Shown: piece after piece, positions 30,189-42,080 of the stretch
Layout of the letters: each line of letters starts with the position of its first letter
Numbering within the stretch: the stretch's first letter is position 1
Source of the DNA: Anolis sagrei
Lineage: Eukaryota > Chordata > Lepidosauria > Squamata > Anolidae
Direction: 5' to 3'
DNA length: 64,000 nucleotides
Assembly (NCBI RefSeq): GCF_037176765.1
Contig: NC_090034.1
Coordinates: forward strand, 92,306,500 to 92,370,499
Translations under genes and position numbers: made by a program
Notes under the pieces: model-generated
Seen by the model: only the letters and a program-made list of their open reading frames with translations
Databases searched by the model: none
What the model was told of the DNA's origin: nothing

Positions 30189-33100
30189 GTCAGTAATATA
30201 GTTGAGCATTTTTGTACTTTATATTTACCGTGCATAGGGGCCTTTTTATAGGATAATGAATGTTGTTTTTGTTGGAAATTGCAACCTTCTTCAAGCCTGC
30301 TCTTGTTGTTCATTCGTTCAGTCGTCTCCGACTCTTCGTGACCTCATGGACCAGCCCACGCCAGAGCTCCCTGTCGGCCGTTACCACCCCCAACTCCCTC
30401 AAGGTCAGTCCAGTCACTTCAAGGATGCCATCCATCCATCTTGTCCTTGGTCCTCTTCCTTTTGCCTTCCACTTTCCCCAGCATAATTGTCTTCTCTAGG
30501 CTTTCCTGTCTCCTCATGATGTGACCAAAGTACTTCAACTTCAAGCCTGCTCTAGTAATTTGTTAATCTATTATTCTGTTTGCTTACTGTTTTGTATGTA
30601 TGTTCTCGTATGAAACTTCTTTTGCTCTATGTTTCCTGAGCGGTTGTGGGAGGGCGGCAAACCACATGATCTGATCTGAGACTGCTCAGACCTCAGACTC
30701 CATTTTAGATTCTTCTTAGATTTTGGACTGCTAAGAGCAAACATTTGCTTGATATTTGTAAGGAAAATGCCCTTTCTCAGTTGTGTTAATTTGAGAAATT
30801 ATCTCAAACATATCAGAAACTGGACTAATAAGCTATGTAGCTATGTTATGCTTAATACATGAAGTTGCGAGTAGACAAAATAAGTTATTTTGCTAAAGCC
30901 ATCTTCATTTTTGTCTCTTGAGTGCATGATATAAAACTAGTTATTTTATGGGAGAGTAGGTATGTTTTGAAGCACTGAAAAACACTTCTGAAACTCTGCT
31001 ATTGTTGTGCATTGGCATATTCTGTTTTCCTAACAGATCAGAGACAATAGGTTCAATCTAACAACTGAAGACATTGCCTTGCTTATTACATTTGGTTGTG
31101 TACCATATGAGAAGATTCTACTCAAATGGATTTTTGTCTCTTCTCTGAAAGATTTAACTTTTCCAAAAGGTTATGATCTCCAAATGGTTATGAATGCCAT
31201 TTTCCAAAAGTGTCGCTAACTTCAACGGGACGCTCATAATCACATTCAACAACAACAAAATTGATGCCACCTCAATTGATGCTGTACAACTGGAGTGTTA
31301 TGTTTTTTCAGGTTTTTTTTTACTCATGGAGATACTAAAATGAACCTATCATTGGGTTCTCTTGACAAGAATTGTTCAGAGGGAGGTTATTAGAGAGAAA
31401 GCATGACTTGCCATCAGTGGGTTTTGTGGTTGAGTGGGGTTTAAACCTTGTTCTCCCAGAGCCCTAGTCCAACATTTAATCCACTACACCATGCTGGCTT
31501 TCTTTTCCCACATAATATATCCTGCCACAAAATGATTTCCATGTAGTGAATTTGTGCTTGTAGAGCAGTGGTTCTCAACCTGGGGTCCCCAGATGTTTTT
31601 GGCCTTCAACTCCCAGAAATCCTAACAGCTGGTAAACTGGCTGGGATTTCTGGGAGTTGTAGGCGAAAAACATCTGGGGACCCCAGGTTGAGAACCACTG
31701 TTGTAGAGCATTCTACAAATGCAATAGGAATTACTGTATATACTCAAGTATAAGCCTAGTTTTTCAGCACCTTTTTAGGCTGAAAAAGTCCCCCTCAGTT
31801 TACAATTGAGTCAAGGTTATTTATTATTTTACTCTGTTGTTGTAGTAGTTATTATTATTTACACTATTTATTCTTATTATTATTACATTTACCATTTTGC
31901 TCTATTATTATTACATTTATTATTTTACTTTACTACTGTTGTTACTATTACATTTATTATTTTACGCTATTATTGTTATTATTACATTTATTATTTTACC
32001 TTCTTTAATATTATTGGAAGGATCCGTAAGCACATTTACATTGAAGAAGGTTAGAAGAATGGCTTAATCAGATTTGGACAGGCTTATCTTAAATGACAGT
32101 TTTATGTAAATATTCAAAAATCTTTAACCTACGGATGCCTCAATTAATGTAATTGTGCTGGTATCTATTTTATTTTGAAATTTACCAGTAGCTGCTGCAT
32201 TTCCCACCCTCAACTTTTACTCGAGTCAATCCATTTTCCCAGTTCTTTTGTGGTAATATTAGGTGCCTCAGCTTATATTTGGTTCAGCTTATACTTGAGT
32301 ATATACGGTAAATAAAATTTTCTAATTAATGAAGGATTGTGAGCGCATTAGAAAGGAAGGAGCAGTGAGACTATGAAGTGAGTAGGAACAGTGAATAAAT
32401 AAATGTTGAACAACAATTTGAAATGTTGTTTCATCTTGTGACAGAGATAAAGAAATCATTGGCTAATTGTTAGGCTGTCTCATAACAGAATGGATTTTCT
32501 GGTAGTCTAGTCCAGTGCTCAAACTGCTACTAATATTCTGGGTTCAGGACAAAAGAAAGAAAGAAACAAAGGGTTGGGGGCAGGGGGAGAAGAAAATAAA
32601 AACAGAAAAAAATAAATTACATTTTCAGACTGCTTAATGAATCATAAACCCCTTTTGACTTTAGAGTGTGTCACCTTTGTTGTTAAAACATGGAGATTTA
32701 TGACTAATATGATAGATTTTCTGCATTTGTAAATTCAATTCTCCATAATACATGGAATCTATTTGTTTTAGTTGACAGATTCCATGTCTATGATCTCTCT
32801 GTGATTAAGGAAAGACTAAGTTCTGTCAAATCATCTGTAGAATACAATACTGCTTTAAAAAATTGAGAACAAAGACCAGCTAGCCCAAGACTCTTCTTGA
32901 ATCTCAGAAATAACCAAGAAGTCAAACAGAAGTTGACTAGTAGTTCATATCCATAGTCAAACAGATCTGCAAAATAAGTAGTTATAAATAAAAGGTTTCA
33001 TTCTAATTAATTATGTGAAAATGAAGGTAAGTAAGGTTGTGTGGAATTAAGCAGAACGTGTTGGGTAAGATGCGCATAGCTTTTGACCACTGGACTCCCC

Positions 33101-36100
33101 TCAGGTACCAACTGGATGCTGGAGATATTGGGTTTGATCCAACATGGTGGGGATCCATCATGGGTTCGCAGTACCCCAGTATGGGATCGATGCCCATGGA
33201 TTGAGGCTCATGGCTGCCAACAAAAAGCCTTGAAAGACCTTCCACCCAGGCTTCTCGCTTCTCACCTGCCATTCCAGCTGTTCCCTAAATCTTTTATTCA
33301 CTCCAAGGCCAAGGTAAGAAAAAAAACCCATCAATGTTCCCTTTGTCTCAAAGCACAAAAAGGAAGTGTCAAATTTTGTACTCACACTGTCTGTTTAAAG
33401 TTAGATGATATACTAAACCACAAAGAATCGTAAAGGGTACTCCAGAATGATGTTTTGATCATGGTTCTGGTTCCAGGAGATTTCGGCTGAGAAAAGCGGT
33501 ATAGAAGCAAAGCAAATAAATGAAGTAGTCAAAAGAAACAACAACAAAAAAGCAGCACAAATTAAACATATTTTATACTTCACAAAACTGAATCACATAT
33601 CATTCCATGCACCAAATGAACACTGGACATACTTCCTCTCTTAAATGTAACCTTTCTGTTCCTTACAGATTATCTATGTCTTGCGTAACCCTAAAGATGT
33701 GCTAGTTTCAAGCTACCACTTTTCCAAGTTCTTTAAAGGTTTCCAGGATCCTGGGGCTATGGAAGAATTCTTGGAAAAATTCCTGAGAGGGAATGGTGAG
33801 AAAAGAGATAAGCAGGCTGTTTCCATCAGCATCAGTTGCAGTCAAATTCATAATGAGAGGCGGAAGTCAACCCCCAAGCTGCAGGGCCCATGGCAGTGAC
33901 TTTTGTCTGACTCTCATTTTGACTTTGAACGAATGTAGAATTGACAATTATCAGAACACAACCTTTTCCATTCCTGCTTTTAATGCTCCCCAAAAGTTGT
34001 CAGGGGCTCCCGGTAACGCAGTGGGTTACAACGCTGAGCTCCTAAACTTGGGGACCGAAAATTTGCTGATTCGAATCCAGGGAGCAGGCTAATATCCCAC
34101 TGTTAGCACCAGCTTCTTCCAACCTAGCAGTTGAAAAACATGCAAATGTAAGTACATCAATAGGTACCACTTCTGTGGAAAGGAACAGGGCTCCGTGCAG
34201 TCATGCCAACCACATGACCTTGGAGGTGTCTATGGACAACTCCGGCTCTTCGGCTTAGAAAGGGAGATGAGTACCAACCCTCAGATTTGGACACAACTGG
34301 ACTTAATGTCAGGGGAAAACCTTTACTTTTTTACCTAAAAGCTGCCAAAGTTGCAAACTACTTTGAATACATTTGCGCTCTGCTTTCGATTGGACACTAA
34401 AATAACTTGCAACACTGGCAGTCAGCAGCATATGGTTTCAAAAAGGTAAGATAAAGGTGGAGTTGGGTTTAGGGAATTTAGGGAAGTCATCTCCACTCTT
34501 CAAAGTGCCACAGTTTTAAACAGCCCACAACCCTGACAGGATCAAACATACAATGAATTAATTTTCTTCTATAAGCAACACTCTCTAATTCTCTCAAGGT
34601 TTCCCTCCTCTTTGGAGAGAAAGAGAGTGAAGGGCACTACCAGGCCTGGGAGATTTAGAAGGGCCCCTGGTGTCTGGCAGCTTTGGCCTTCTCCAAACCA
34701 ACTCTCAATGGGATGAAACGGAATGGTGTTGGGATGACATCAAGAGATCACCAAAGGTCATTGCTGCTATATCTAAGCAGATGTGGCAAGAACTCATCTT
34801 CCTTTTGGTTACGATAGGGATTTGGGGGGATGGATATGTTTGTTGAGAGCTCCCAAGGGAAACAATCAGTGGCCAAGACTCCTGTACTTGACAAGCAAGA
34901 AGAGGTCCTCAGGCTTTTGATTCTCTTCCATTACACTAGTGGCATAAAGAAATTACAGATTTTCTTTTCCATCCCAGCACTATAATACCTTCTCAAATAT
35001 TTGCATTCCACCTTCTTTCTTGCTTTCCAGTTGCAAATGGTTCCTGGTTTGACCATGTGAGAGGCTGGATGGAGTTGAAAGACAGACCGAACTTCTTCTT
35101 GTTCACCTATGAAGACCTACAGAAGGTATGTTATGGCTCTGGGTATATCAACTCTACTCCTCCCTCCTTTCCTTCGAAAAGCTATTAAAACACATCTATG
35201 CAATTTAGCTTACAGAGAGGACTAAGTACATCTGTTTGCATCTTATCGAGTTGCTAGCAGCCACCCTGGTAACCTACTGTTTTCAATCACACCCACAACA
35301 ATTTTAGCCTAATTTTAGAGATTTTAAATGACATTTTAAGGAGTTAATATTTTAGTACTTAAGTTATGTCTTTTTCATTTATGTTGGTTTATAATTTATT
35401 GAGTAGTTCTTGATTTGTTTATTGATTTGCTTATATATTATTGTTGGCATTGAATGTTTGCTGTTGTGTATTTTGTTGTGAGCCACCCTGAGTCCCTTCG
35501 GGGAGATAGGGCGAGCTATAAATAAAGTTTCATTTCAGTTTCATTTCATGTTTAGAAATACCGTACATCATTTTGCGACACAGTAATTCAATTTTATTAA
35601 CAAAATGGAGGTGAAACCAACCTCTTAAAAGAGATATGGATACATAGATATATGCACACACACACACATGCATACAAAATGGTGCTCCATGTAGTCATAC
35701 TGGCCACATGACCTTGGAGGTATCTACAAACAACACTGACTCTTCGGCTTAGAAGTGGAGATGAGCACCAATCCCCAGAGTCAGACATGACTGGACTGTC
35801 CGGGGAAAACTTTCACCTTTACCTTACATACAACACTGCAATTTGTAGACACAACATAACTCATGAAAACTTTTCATTTATATTTTTAAATATATATGAT
35901 TTATTTCTTATTTCACACGGACTCATTATGTTCATGCAACACACCTACACACTGCAGCTGACACACTACTATGTTGCGTGACCTCCTTCCTGCATGACCG
36001 CATCTCTGTGTACGAACCCACATGATCCCTTCGATTATCTGAAGAGGCCCTGCTCATTCTCCAACCTCCATCGCAGGCGCGATTGGTGGGGACGAGGGAG

Positions 36101-36578
36101 AGGGCTTTCTTGGTGGTGGCCCCTCGACTCTGGAACTCACTCCCCAAGGACATCAGGCATGCCCCAACCCTGGCAGTCTTTAGGAGGAGCCTGAAAACGT
36201 GGTTGTTCTAGTGTGCCTTCCCAGAATAAGGAAACTCGCAGCAATATGTCCTCGAAATGCACTTTACTATTGATCTAGGAATGTCTGCACGCCCCATCCC
36301 TCTCTGAAAACTCTATCCTAGTTCATATTTCATCTGTTCATGCTCAGCATTATTCTTAAATTTTAATTATTACATTTGGCCCAGCCGTAGGTTTTAAACG
36401 TCGTTGTGTTACTGCTATTTTTTATTGTTTATTTTTTGTTATGAGTTTTTATTTATTGTCTGTATTAATTGTTGTTATTGCTTTTATCATTGATGTATTG
36501 TGGGCTCGGCCTCATGTAAGCCGCACCGAGTCCCTCAGGAGATGGTAGCGGGGTATAAATAAAGATTATTATTATTAC

Positions 36579-36620
<42 letters not shown>

Positions 36621-39600
36621 TATATTGTGACACATATTTTGGAATGCTCTGCTCCAAAGCATCAACATCTTTTGACTTTCAAGAATTCAACCAATGTAAA
36701 ATATCTCTGAGCATATGTAAGCATATGTATCTCTGGGTATATGTAGGCTTCCCTCATTTCGCTTCTGAGAGTCCAATTTAAGGGCTCCTGTAATTAAGTA
36801 CAGGCAGTCCCCAATTTACAAACATCTCACTTACAAATGACTCCTGGTTACAATGGAGGTGATACAACAGGAGAGAAATACATCTCTTGAAAGGGAAGTT
36901 CACTCCCGGAAGAGTTACCATGGGGCAAAGGTGGTGTCTCCACTGAAACTTTATCACCAATCCTTGTTTCCACAACAAGCCCATTTTTTCAAAATCCAAT
37001 TCTCACAGGAACTGAAAGTGAACAGGGACACAGACAGCAAAACAAACAACACAGGGATGTTAACCCTTCCCTATGCTATCCAAAGCTTGCAGATATGTGT
37101 GTGTGTGTGTGGGTGGACCCCTGATGGCACAGTGGATTAAACCGCTGAGCTGCTAAACTTGTTGACCAAAAGGTCACAGGTTTGAATCTGGGGAGCGCCG
37201 TGAGCTCCCGCTGTCAGCTACAGCTTCTGCCAACCTAGTAATTCGAAAACATGCAAATGTGAGTAGATAAATAGGTACCGCTCCAGCAGGAAGGTAATGG
37301 CGCTCTATGCTGTCATGCTGGCCACATGACCTTGGAGGTATCTACGGACAACACCAGCTCTTCAGCTTAGAAATGCACCAACCCCATGACTGGACTTAAT
37401 GTCAGAGGAAAACCTTTACCTTTACTGTGTATTTGTGTGTGTGTGTATGAAGGTACGCTTAAGAAAAGAATCTGTTCCAACTTACATACAAATTCAACTT
37501 AAGAACAAATGTATCTTGGGGACTACCTGTCTGTATGTGTTAACAGTCTATCTTTCTTATCCTTGGATGGATTTCTTGGGTTCCTTGTCATGTAGTATAT
37601 AAAGGCACAGGTGTATGGCAAACGACAGCTGGACAGGGGTAAAGCAGATCCCACCAACTGTCCCTCCAATATAAAGAATTCACTGGCACCTCTATAATGC
37701 TTGAGGGGATAACTCTCACTAATTATCTTCCGCTGCCACCATAAACTATAATGTACAGGATCACTCTAGCTGCGCACAATATTGAAAAGGGCTTTTTAAA
37801 GACCACCAAGCACTGTGTCTTCTTTAAAGTAAAACTAGTTGAGGTTGAAAAGGGACTGTATCCACAAATGTACACTTGACTCAGGCTTTTTAAGTTTTAA
37901 AAATAATCAAGAAAAGTTTATTGTTGAAAATACAGAGGAAGTGAATGCTGTTAAATAAGCTTGGCTGTTACAGAGAAAATGTTCTTGTCTTTTAAAGCGT
38001 AATGGTTACAAGTAAATGGTTCTTTCTTTGTTACAACACAGAGATTTTCTTCTCTTTAAAAACAAACAGTACACTTGACAGGATCTGAATCTCTGCCAAG
38101 ATACAACTGTAGCTTAGCTACCCTCAACTGTGGCCTAGCTAACTACAAATCCAGCTATTTCTCCCTAAATAGCTATACCAGTTTGCTACAGCTTCTTTTG
38201 CTGGCAAACCTAAGGCGAAATGCCTTATCTTAACACGAACTCCTAATCCACCTTCCTACACTAATCTCTAACAGACTGACTGAAAAAGCCCTCTTCTTTC
38301 CCTCCAAACAGTCTAAACTCCGCCCCCCTTTAATAAACCAATCCTGGCTGTTCTAAGGCTGACTCAGGCCTAGGCCACTCCCCCTCTCTGAAATGGTGCT
38401 TTCCCTAAACTAAAATGGCTCCTGCTGCCCTCTGCCAGGCCTTCTAAAGCTGCAACTAACTGGCCTGCTTCTCCTAGGCCCTGCCACCCAGGCTGGAAAG
38501 GTAAGGGATCTTTACATAGTACATTTAAGGCAATTACTCCTGTTTCTACCAGAAACTCATGCTGCACTAACCCATAACATTTTAATAGTACAAATGCCGA
38601 ATATTCCAAAATGTAATACTACAAGATGTTTATCCAACACATTGGCGTTCCTTGTGAAGTTCAAGATTTTACATCTGAGATCAGTTATCCATGGGAGCAG
38701 TCCTTACTAAGGCACAACATGTGACCAAATGACAGGGAGGGTGCATTTGACTGAGAGGGAAGTTCTGTCAGATTTAGTTGTCCATCAGTACCAGAAAAGA
38801 TCAGATACATCCTGGCTGCACTTAAGTTGAAGCCCCCCTGTAAAAATTGTCTCTTTTCACCATTTGGCAAGAGATGAATATCCCCATGGAGATGCAGTCT
38901 GAGATGTAAGATTACAACTCTTTTTCAATTGTTTTTGCTATCCTTAGAATCTACGGGGCAATGTGGAGAAGCTCTCTCAGATCCTTGGAAAGAACCTGAA
39001 TAGCCAGCAGATAAACGCTGTGGTAGAAAATGCCTCTTTCCATAAGATGAAGGATAACAACATGTCCAACTTCACTCAGTCACCACTTTTCAATCACAAC
39101 ACAGGAAAGTTCATGAGGAAAGGTAGATATACAGTTAAAGCTTACTAAACATTGTCAAAGCCTGGGACATGATTTATTTATTTATTTATTCCGGACACTT
39201 CTACCCCGCCCATCTCAACCCCCGAGGGGGGACTCAGGGCGGCTTACACCGGCACAATTCGATGCCAACAATTCAACAGATAAATTACATAACAGCAATA
39301 ACCACAGTAGTTAAAACAATCAATTAAAACAATAACAATTAAAAGCCAATCTAGTGGCCAACGTTCACCGAGTTCTGATATCCGTAAGTCCATTCAGCAT
39401 TACCATAGTCCTTTTCAATTTCTGGTCATCATTATCTTGTCAGTCTGCCAGATTACCCAAGGCCTGGTCCCATATCCATGTTTTCAGCTTCCTTCTGAAG
39501 GAGAGGAGGGATGTTGATGACCTAATTTTCCCAGGGAGTGAATTCCACAGGCGAGGGGCCACCACCAAGAAGGCCCTGTCCCTCGTCCCCACCAGCCTCA

Positions 39601-41867
39601 CTTGTGATAGAGGCAGGGTTGAGAGCAGGGCCTCCCCTGAAGATCTTAAACTCTGAGGTGGGACATAGAAGGAGATACGTTCGGACAGGTACCACTTTGT
39701 ACCTGAAGCCTGAAGTATAGTTTTGTGGGTGCCGAGAATACTATGTGACAGGCATGGTACTGCTTTTGGACTTCTTTCAAACTGCTTGCCTAATGCAATT
39801 ACGTATTACAATTCAAAGATTTGTTGCAACATGAGAAAAAATAAGATATAATACGTGCCCACTTTCCATGCCCCCTAGGTTGTATAATCTATTGGTCTTT
39901 GATCTCTTGCATCATGAGGTCATTTGCAGGCAACGTGCTTTCCTGACCTCATTGTTTGAAGGTATCTAGTTGAGATGCTGTAGGTCAAGAAAAGAAAGCA
40001 ACATTGACAATTTATTTATTTATTTATTTACTTTGCTTGTATACCGCAGTTTCTCAGCCTGACAGGCGACTCAACGCGGTTTACAACAAGGGTAAAACAA
40101 TACACGATATACAATTTAAAATCATCAGAGCGTGATACACAATATTAACACTACAATAACAATCCAATGCATCTCATGACTAAAGTCGTGATCCAGTTTC
40201 GTCGTCCATATTACCATTCCTGTAATCGTCACCTTCATTGCACTGATTAACCAAATGCCTGTTCGAACATCCAGGTTTTTAATCTTCTTCGGAACACCAT
40301 CAGCGAGGGGGCTGATCTTACCTCCATGGGAAGGGCGTTCCACAGTCGAGGGGCCACCACAGAAAAGGCCCTGTCTCTCGTCCCCGCCAGCCGCACCTGT
40401 GAAGCAGGCGGGATAGAGAGCAGGGCTTCCCCAGAAGATCTTTCGGTCCTGGTGGGCTGATAGGCCGAGATACGTTCGGATAGGTAGGTTGGGCCAGAAC
40501 CGTTTAGGGCTTTAAAGGCCAACGCCAGCACTTTGAATTGAGCCTGGTAGCAAATCGGCAGCCAGTGGAGCTGGTGCAGCAGAGGAGTTGTATGCTCCCT
40601 GCGCTCCGCTCCTGTTAGTATCATGGCTGCCGACCGTTGGACTAATTGGAGCTTCCGAGCCGTCTTCAAAGGCAACCCCACGTAGAGGGCGTTGCAGTAG
40701 TTTAAACGTAGACAATGGCCCTGGATGATATCCCAGTCAAAGGGAAAGACCCATAAGTGATCAGTTAACAGCTCCTCTCCTCAATGACCACCTTATAGTT
40801 TTTCCCCTCACTTTACTTAATGGTATGGCCAGTGTATCAGATGAGGCTTGGTTGAGGATTGTATGAGAGAGAGATGACTTTTAAACACCTGTTTATACCA
40901 CTCTTAATGTTATTTTGATAATGTTGTTGTTGTTTGCTGTATATGTTTTGATTTTATTGCTGTATTATGTTGTCCGGGCTTGGCCCCATGTAAGCCGCTC
41001 CGAGTTCCCATCGGGGAGATGGTGGCGGGGTAGAAATAAAGATTATTATTATTATTATTATTTAATATGTGCAACCCAGTACCATAAAACCATCTTCAGT
41101 TCCACAAGATCTTCAGTCTTCTCTTTCCTGGAGTTCCTTTTCTTTAATAAGTAGACACAACTCTCAGTATTTTGAACTGAACAGAAACAACATTTATTTA
41201 AAGGTTTCTCAAGTTCATACCAGCTTGATGGTTACACATTATATCCTTATTGTCGCTACACTGAAATCTTCAGAAAACATGAAACTGTTACTGTGAAACT
41301 TTTAACCATGTCTTATATTCTCTCTCCTGAATGTTATTTCTTTTCTTTTAAGACTTCATTTCCTTCCTCAGTCCCACTTTTATTGCTTGAGGTTTGACAC
41401 TGAAGTCATAAATAAAACAACTAGAAATCTCTTTCTTCTAGCACCCAGGCTAGAAATCTACTACACAGTTAAATACTCCTATTCTTATTTACTCAACACT
41501 GAATATTAAACACTTGGCTCACTACCTAGAGCCACCTTTTTCTTCTGACTACCTGTCAGAGACCTAAACTGCTCGGTCTAGCTCCACACAACTAGAACCA
41601 ACCATCCCTTGGCTTATATCATAATATCAATAAACATATGCAAAACCTACATTCTAATTAGACATTTTGTTATGGCTGGCTATTAGAGGGGCCTTCTTTT
41701 CACTGTGTTGATTTGACGTTCTATGTGTATTAACTCTTCCCTTCTATGGTGTTCTAGGGATCTCTGGTGACTGGAAGAATCACCTGACGGTGGCCCAGAA
41801 TGAATACTTTGACCGTGTGTATCAGGAGAAAATGCAGGACATAAAAACTACCCTACAATGGGAGTGA
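30044..41867 (+). CDS. SULT6B1-like: SULT6B1-like cytosolic sulfotransferase, copy B (six coding exons)
   Basis: Coding exons are 30044-30188, 33105-33313, 33669-33795, 35031-35125, 38948-39122 and 41758-41867, with the same sizes as copy A (145, 209, 127, 95, 175 and 110 nt), the same phases and 286 codons. By eye about 18 residues differ from copy A, for instance S4P, I6M, G20A, D85G, T100A, Y163N and several at 237-246. None touches YPKSGTNW, His102, [18 protein letters not shown] or the [10 protein letters not shown] dimer motif. Both copies therefore look functional as PAPS-dependent sulfotransferases. Changes near 83-100 and 163 could alter acceptor choice, but that is only an inference. 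A LINE sits in its 3' UTR, and the proximal poly(A) signal of copy A is missing. Confidence 0.9.
30304..30538 (-). mobile_element. Bov-B LINE 3' end
   Basis: The plus strand reads gttcattcgttcagtcgtct and ccgactcttcgtgacctcat, the reverse complement of the Bov-B end. A 15-bp target duplication, cttcaagcctgctct, lies at 30289-30303 and 30539-30553. Block A has the empty site. Bov-B is the likely partner that moves Sauria SINEs, whose tails resemble it. Confidence 0.85.
30630..30745. mobile_element. Unclassified 0.1 kb insertion private to block B
   Basis: Begins ctatgtttcctgagcggttg and ends gctaagagcaaaca, with tttgct on both sides. Block A reads cttcttttgcttgatatttg. It has no coding capacity. 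Confidence 0.4.
31566..31700. mobile_element. Palindromic hAT MITE
   Basis: 135 bp, almost a perfect hairpin: CAGTGGTTCTCAACCTGGGG and its inverse at the other end, with arms of about 60 bp. Target duplication ttgtagag at 31558-31565 and 31701-31708. Empty in block A (cttgtggagcattcc). Confidence 0.92.
31732..32310. mobile_element. Complete TACYGTATATAC-ended transposon
   Basis: 579 bp with inverted ends TACTGTATATACTCAAGTAT and TACCGTATATACTCAAGTAT, each continuing AAGC. The middle is ATT/ATTT-rich. The block A copy (12307-12630) has lost its right half. Confidence 0.75.
33105..33313 (+). CDS. SULT copy B coding exon 2
   Basis: 209 nt with the PAPS loop remainder and [12 protein letters not shown]. 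Four residues differ from copy A (V83A, D85G, H87Q, T100A). Confidence 0.88.
33669..33795 (+). CDS. SULT copy B coding exon 3
   Basis: 127 nt, [18 protein letters not shown] kept. Differs from copy A at I139F, E144Q and T149M. Confidence 0.9.
34003..34336 (+). mobile_element. Sauria SINE, uninterrupted
   Basis: Same insertion site as 13855 in block A, flanked by aaaagttgtca and aaaagctgcca. Only one SINE is present here. Confidence 0.8.
35031..35125 (+). CDS. SULT copy B coding exon 4
   Basis: 95 nt, [13 protein letters not shown] with Asn163 where copy A has Tyr. Acceptor gctttccag, donor gtatgt. Confidence 0.9.
35176..35552 (+). mobile_element. L2 3' end, uninterrupted copy
   Basis: Matches 16282-17120 without the 459-bp transposon; gttgtgagccaccctgagtc is the intact target. 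Confidence 0.75.
35678..35824 (+). mobile_element. Sauria SINE tail (shared)
   Basis: Counterpart of 17322-17470. Confidence 0.7.
35977..36624 (+). mobile_element. L2 LINE 3' part private to block B
   Basis: A worn L2 C-terminal coding region is followed by the 3' UTR (catgtaagccgcaccgagtc, gcggggtataaataaagatt) and an (ATT)n tail of about 60 bp. Block A reads actactgtgttgtgacacat at the empty site. Confidence 0.8.
37115..37424 (+). mobile_element. Sauria SINE (shared)
   Basis: Counterpart of 18075-18390, with a short internal loss in the tail. Confidence 0.8.
37598..38516 (-). mobile_element. Solo LTR-like fossil private to block B
   Basis: 919 bp flanked by tagta (37593-37597 and 38517-38521). 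Block A has the single, empty target (ctgtagtacattt). On the minus strand it opens TGTAAAGATC and has a GC-box-like region. No internal coding region is present, so it reads as a solo LTR. It inserted after the duplication. Family unassigned. Confidence 0.5.
38948..39122 (+). CDS. SULT copy B coding exon 5
   Basis: 175 nt, [17 protein letters not shown] to FMRKG. Five changes from copy A cluster at 237-246 ([10 protein letters not shown]). Confidence 0.88.
39170..39695 (-). mobile_element. L2 3' part private to block B
   Basis: Begins with a tttattta run and cttctaccccgcccatctca, then worn L2 coding sequence in reverse (cgaggggccaccaccaagaa). Block A reads through at cctgggacacaatccac. Confidence 0.75.
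40012..40710 (-). mobile_element. L2 LINE 3' part with long open frame
   Basis: A 144-codon minus frame (40247-40681) encodes the L2 reverse transcriptase C-terminus: [54 protein letters not shown] and [13 protein letters not shown]. Target duplication gacaat at 40006-40011 and 40711-40716. Empty in block A (attgacaatggccctgg). The open frame suggests a young copy. Confidence 0.88.
40900..41065 (+). mobile_element. L2 3' end (shared)
   Basis: Counterpart of 23160-23335. Confidence 0.7.
41160..41618. mobile_element. LTR-element fossil (shared, shorter)
   Basis: Matches the left part of 23421-24690. The remainder is absent in block B. Confidence 0.35.
41758..41867 (+). CDS. SULT copy B coding exon 6 (terminal)
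   Basis: 110 nt with RKGISGDW completion, [10 protein letters not shown], and the end TLQWE and TGA. Protein identical to copy A. Confidence 0.9.
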
Positions 41868-42080
41868 AGAATGCCAGATGCTCTGTATGCAAAGAGTCCT
41901 ATCTCTCCGAGGTTTTGGACATAATTATAGTAAATATAAGAAACCTACTGAAATTTTTTTTTTGTAGTAGAAGAATTACTCCAAGATGTCAACAAACAGA
42001 AGGAGGCACTATACTTTGAATAGTAGAAAAGCCTAAAGTTTAATGCTGTGCTATATTCTGAATGTGTAGCCTAAAGGGTT

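Noticed and set aside
40247-40681. 144-codon minus-strand frame as a host gene
   Set aside because: It is the L2 reverse transcriptase C-terminus within an insertion bounded by gacaat.
10483-41867. Sulfotransferase copies as processed pseudogenes
   Set aside because: Both keep introns, splice sites and open frames, and sit in a DNA-level tandem duplication.
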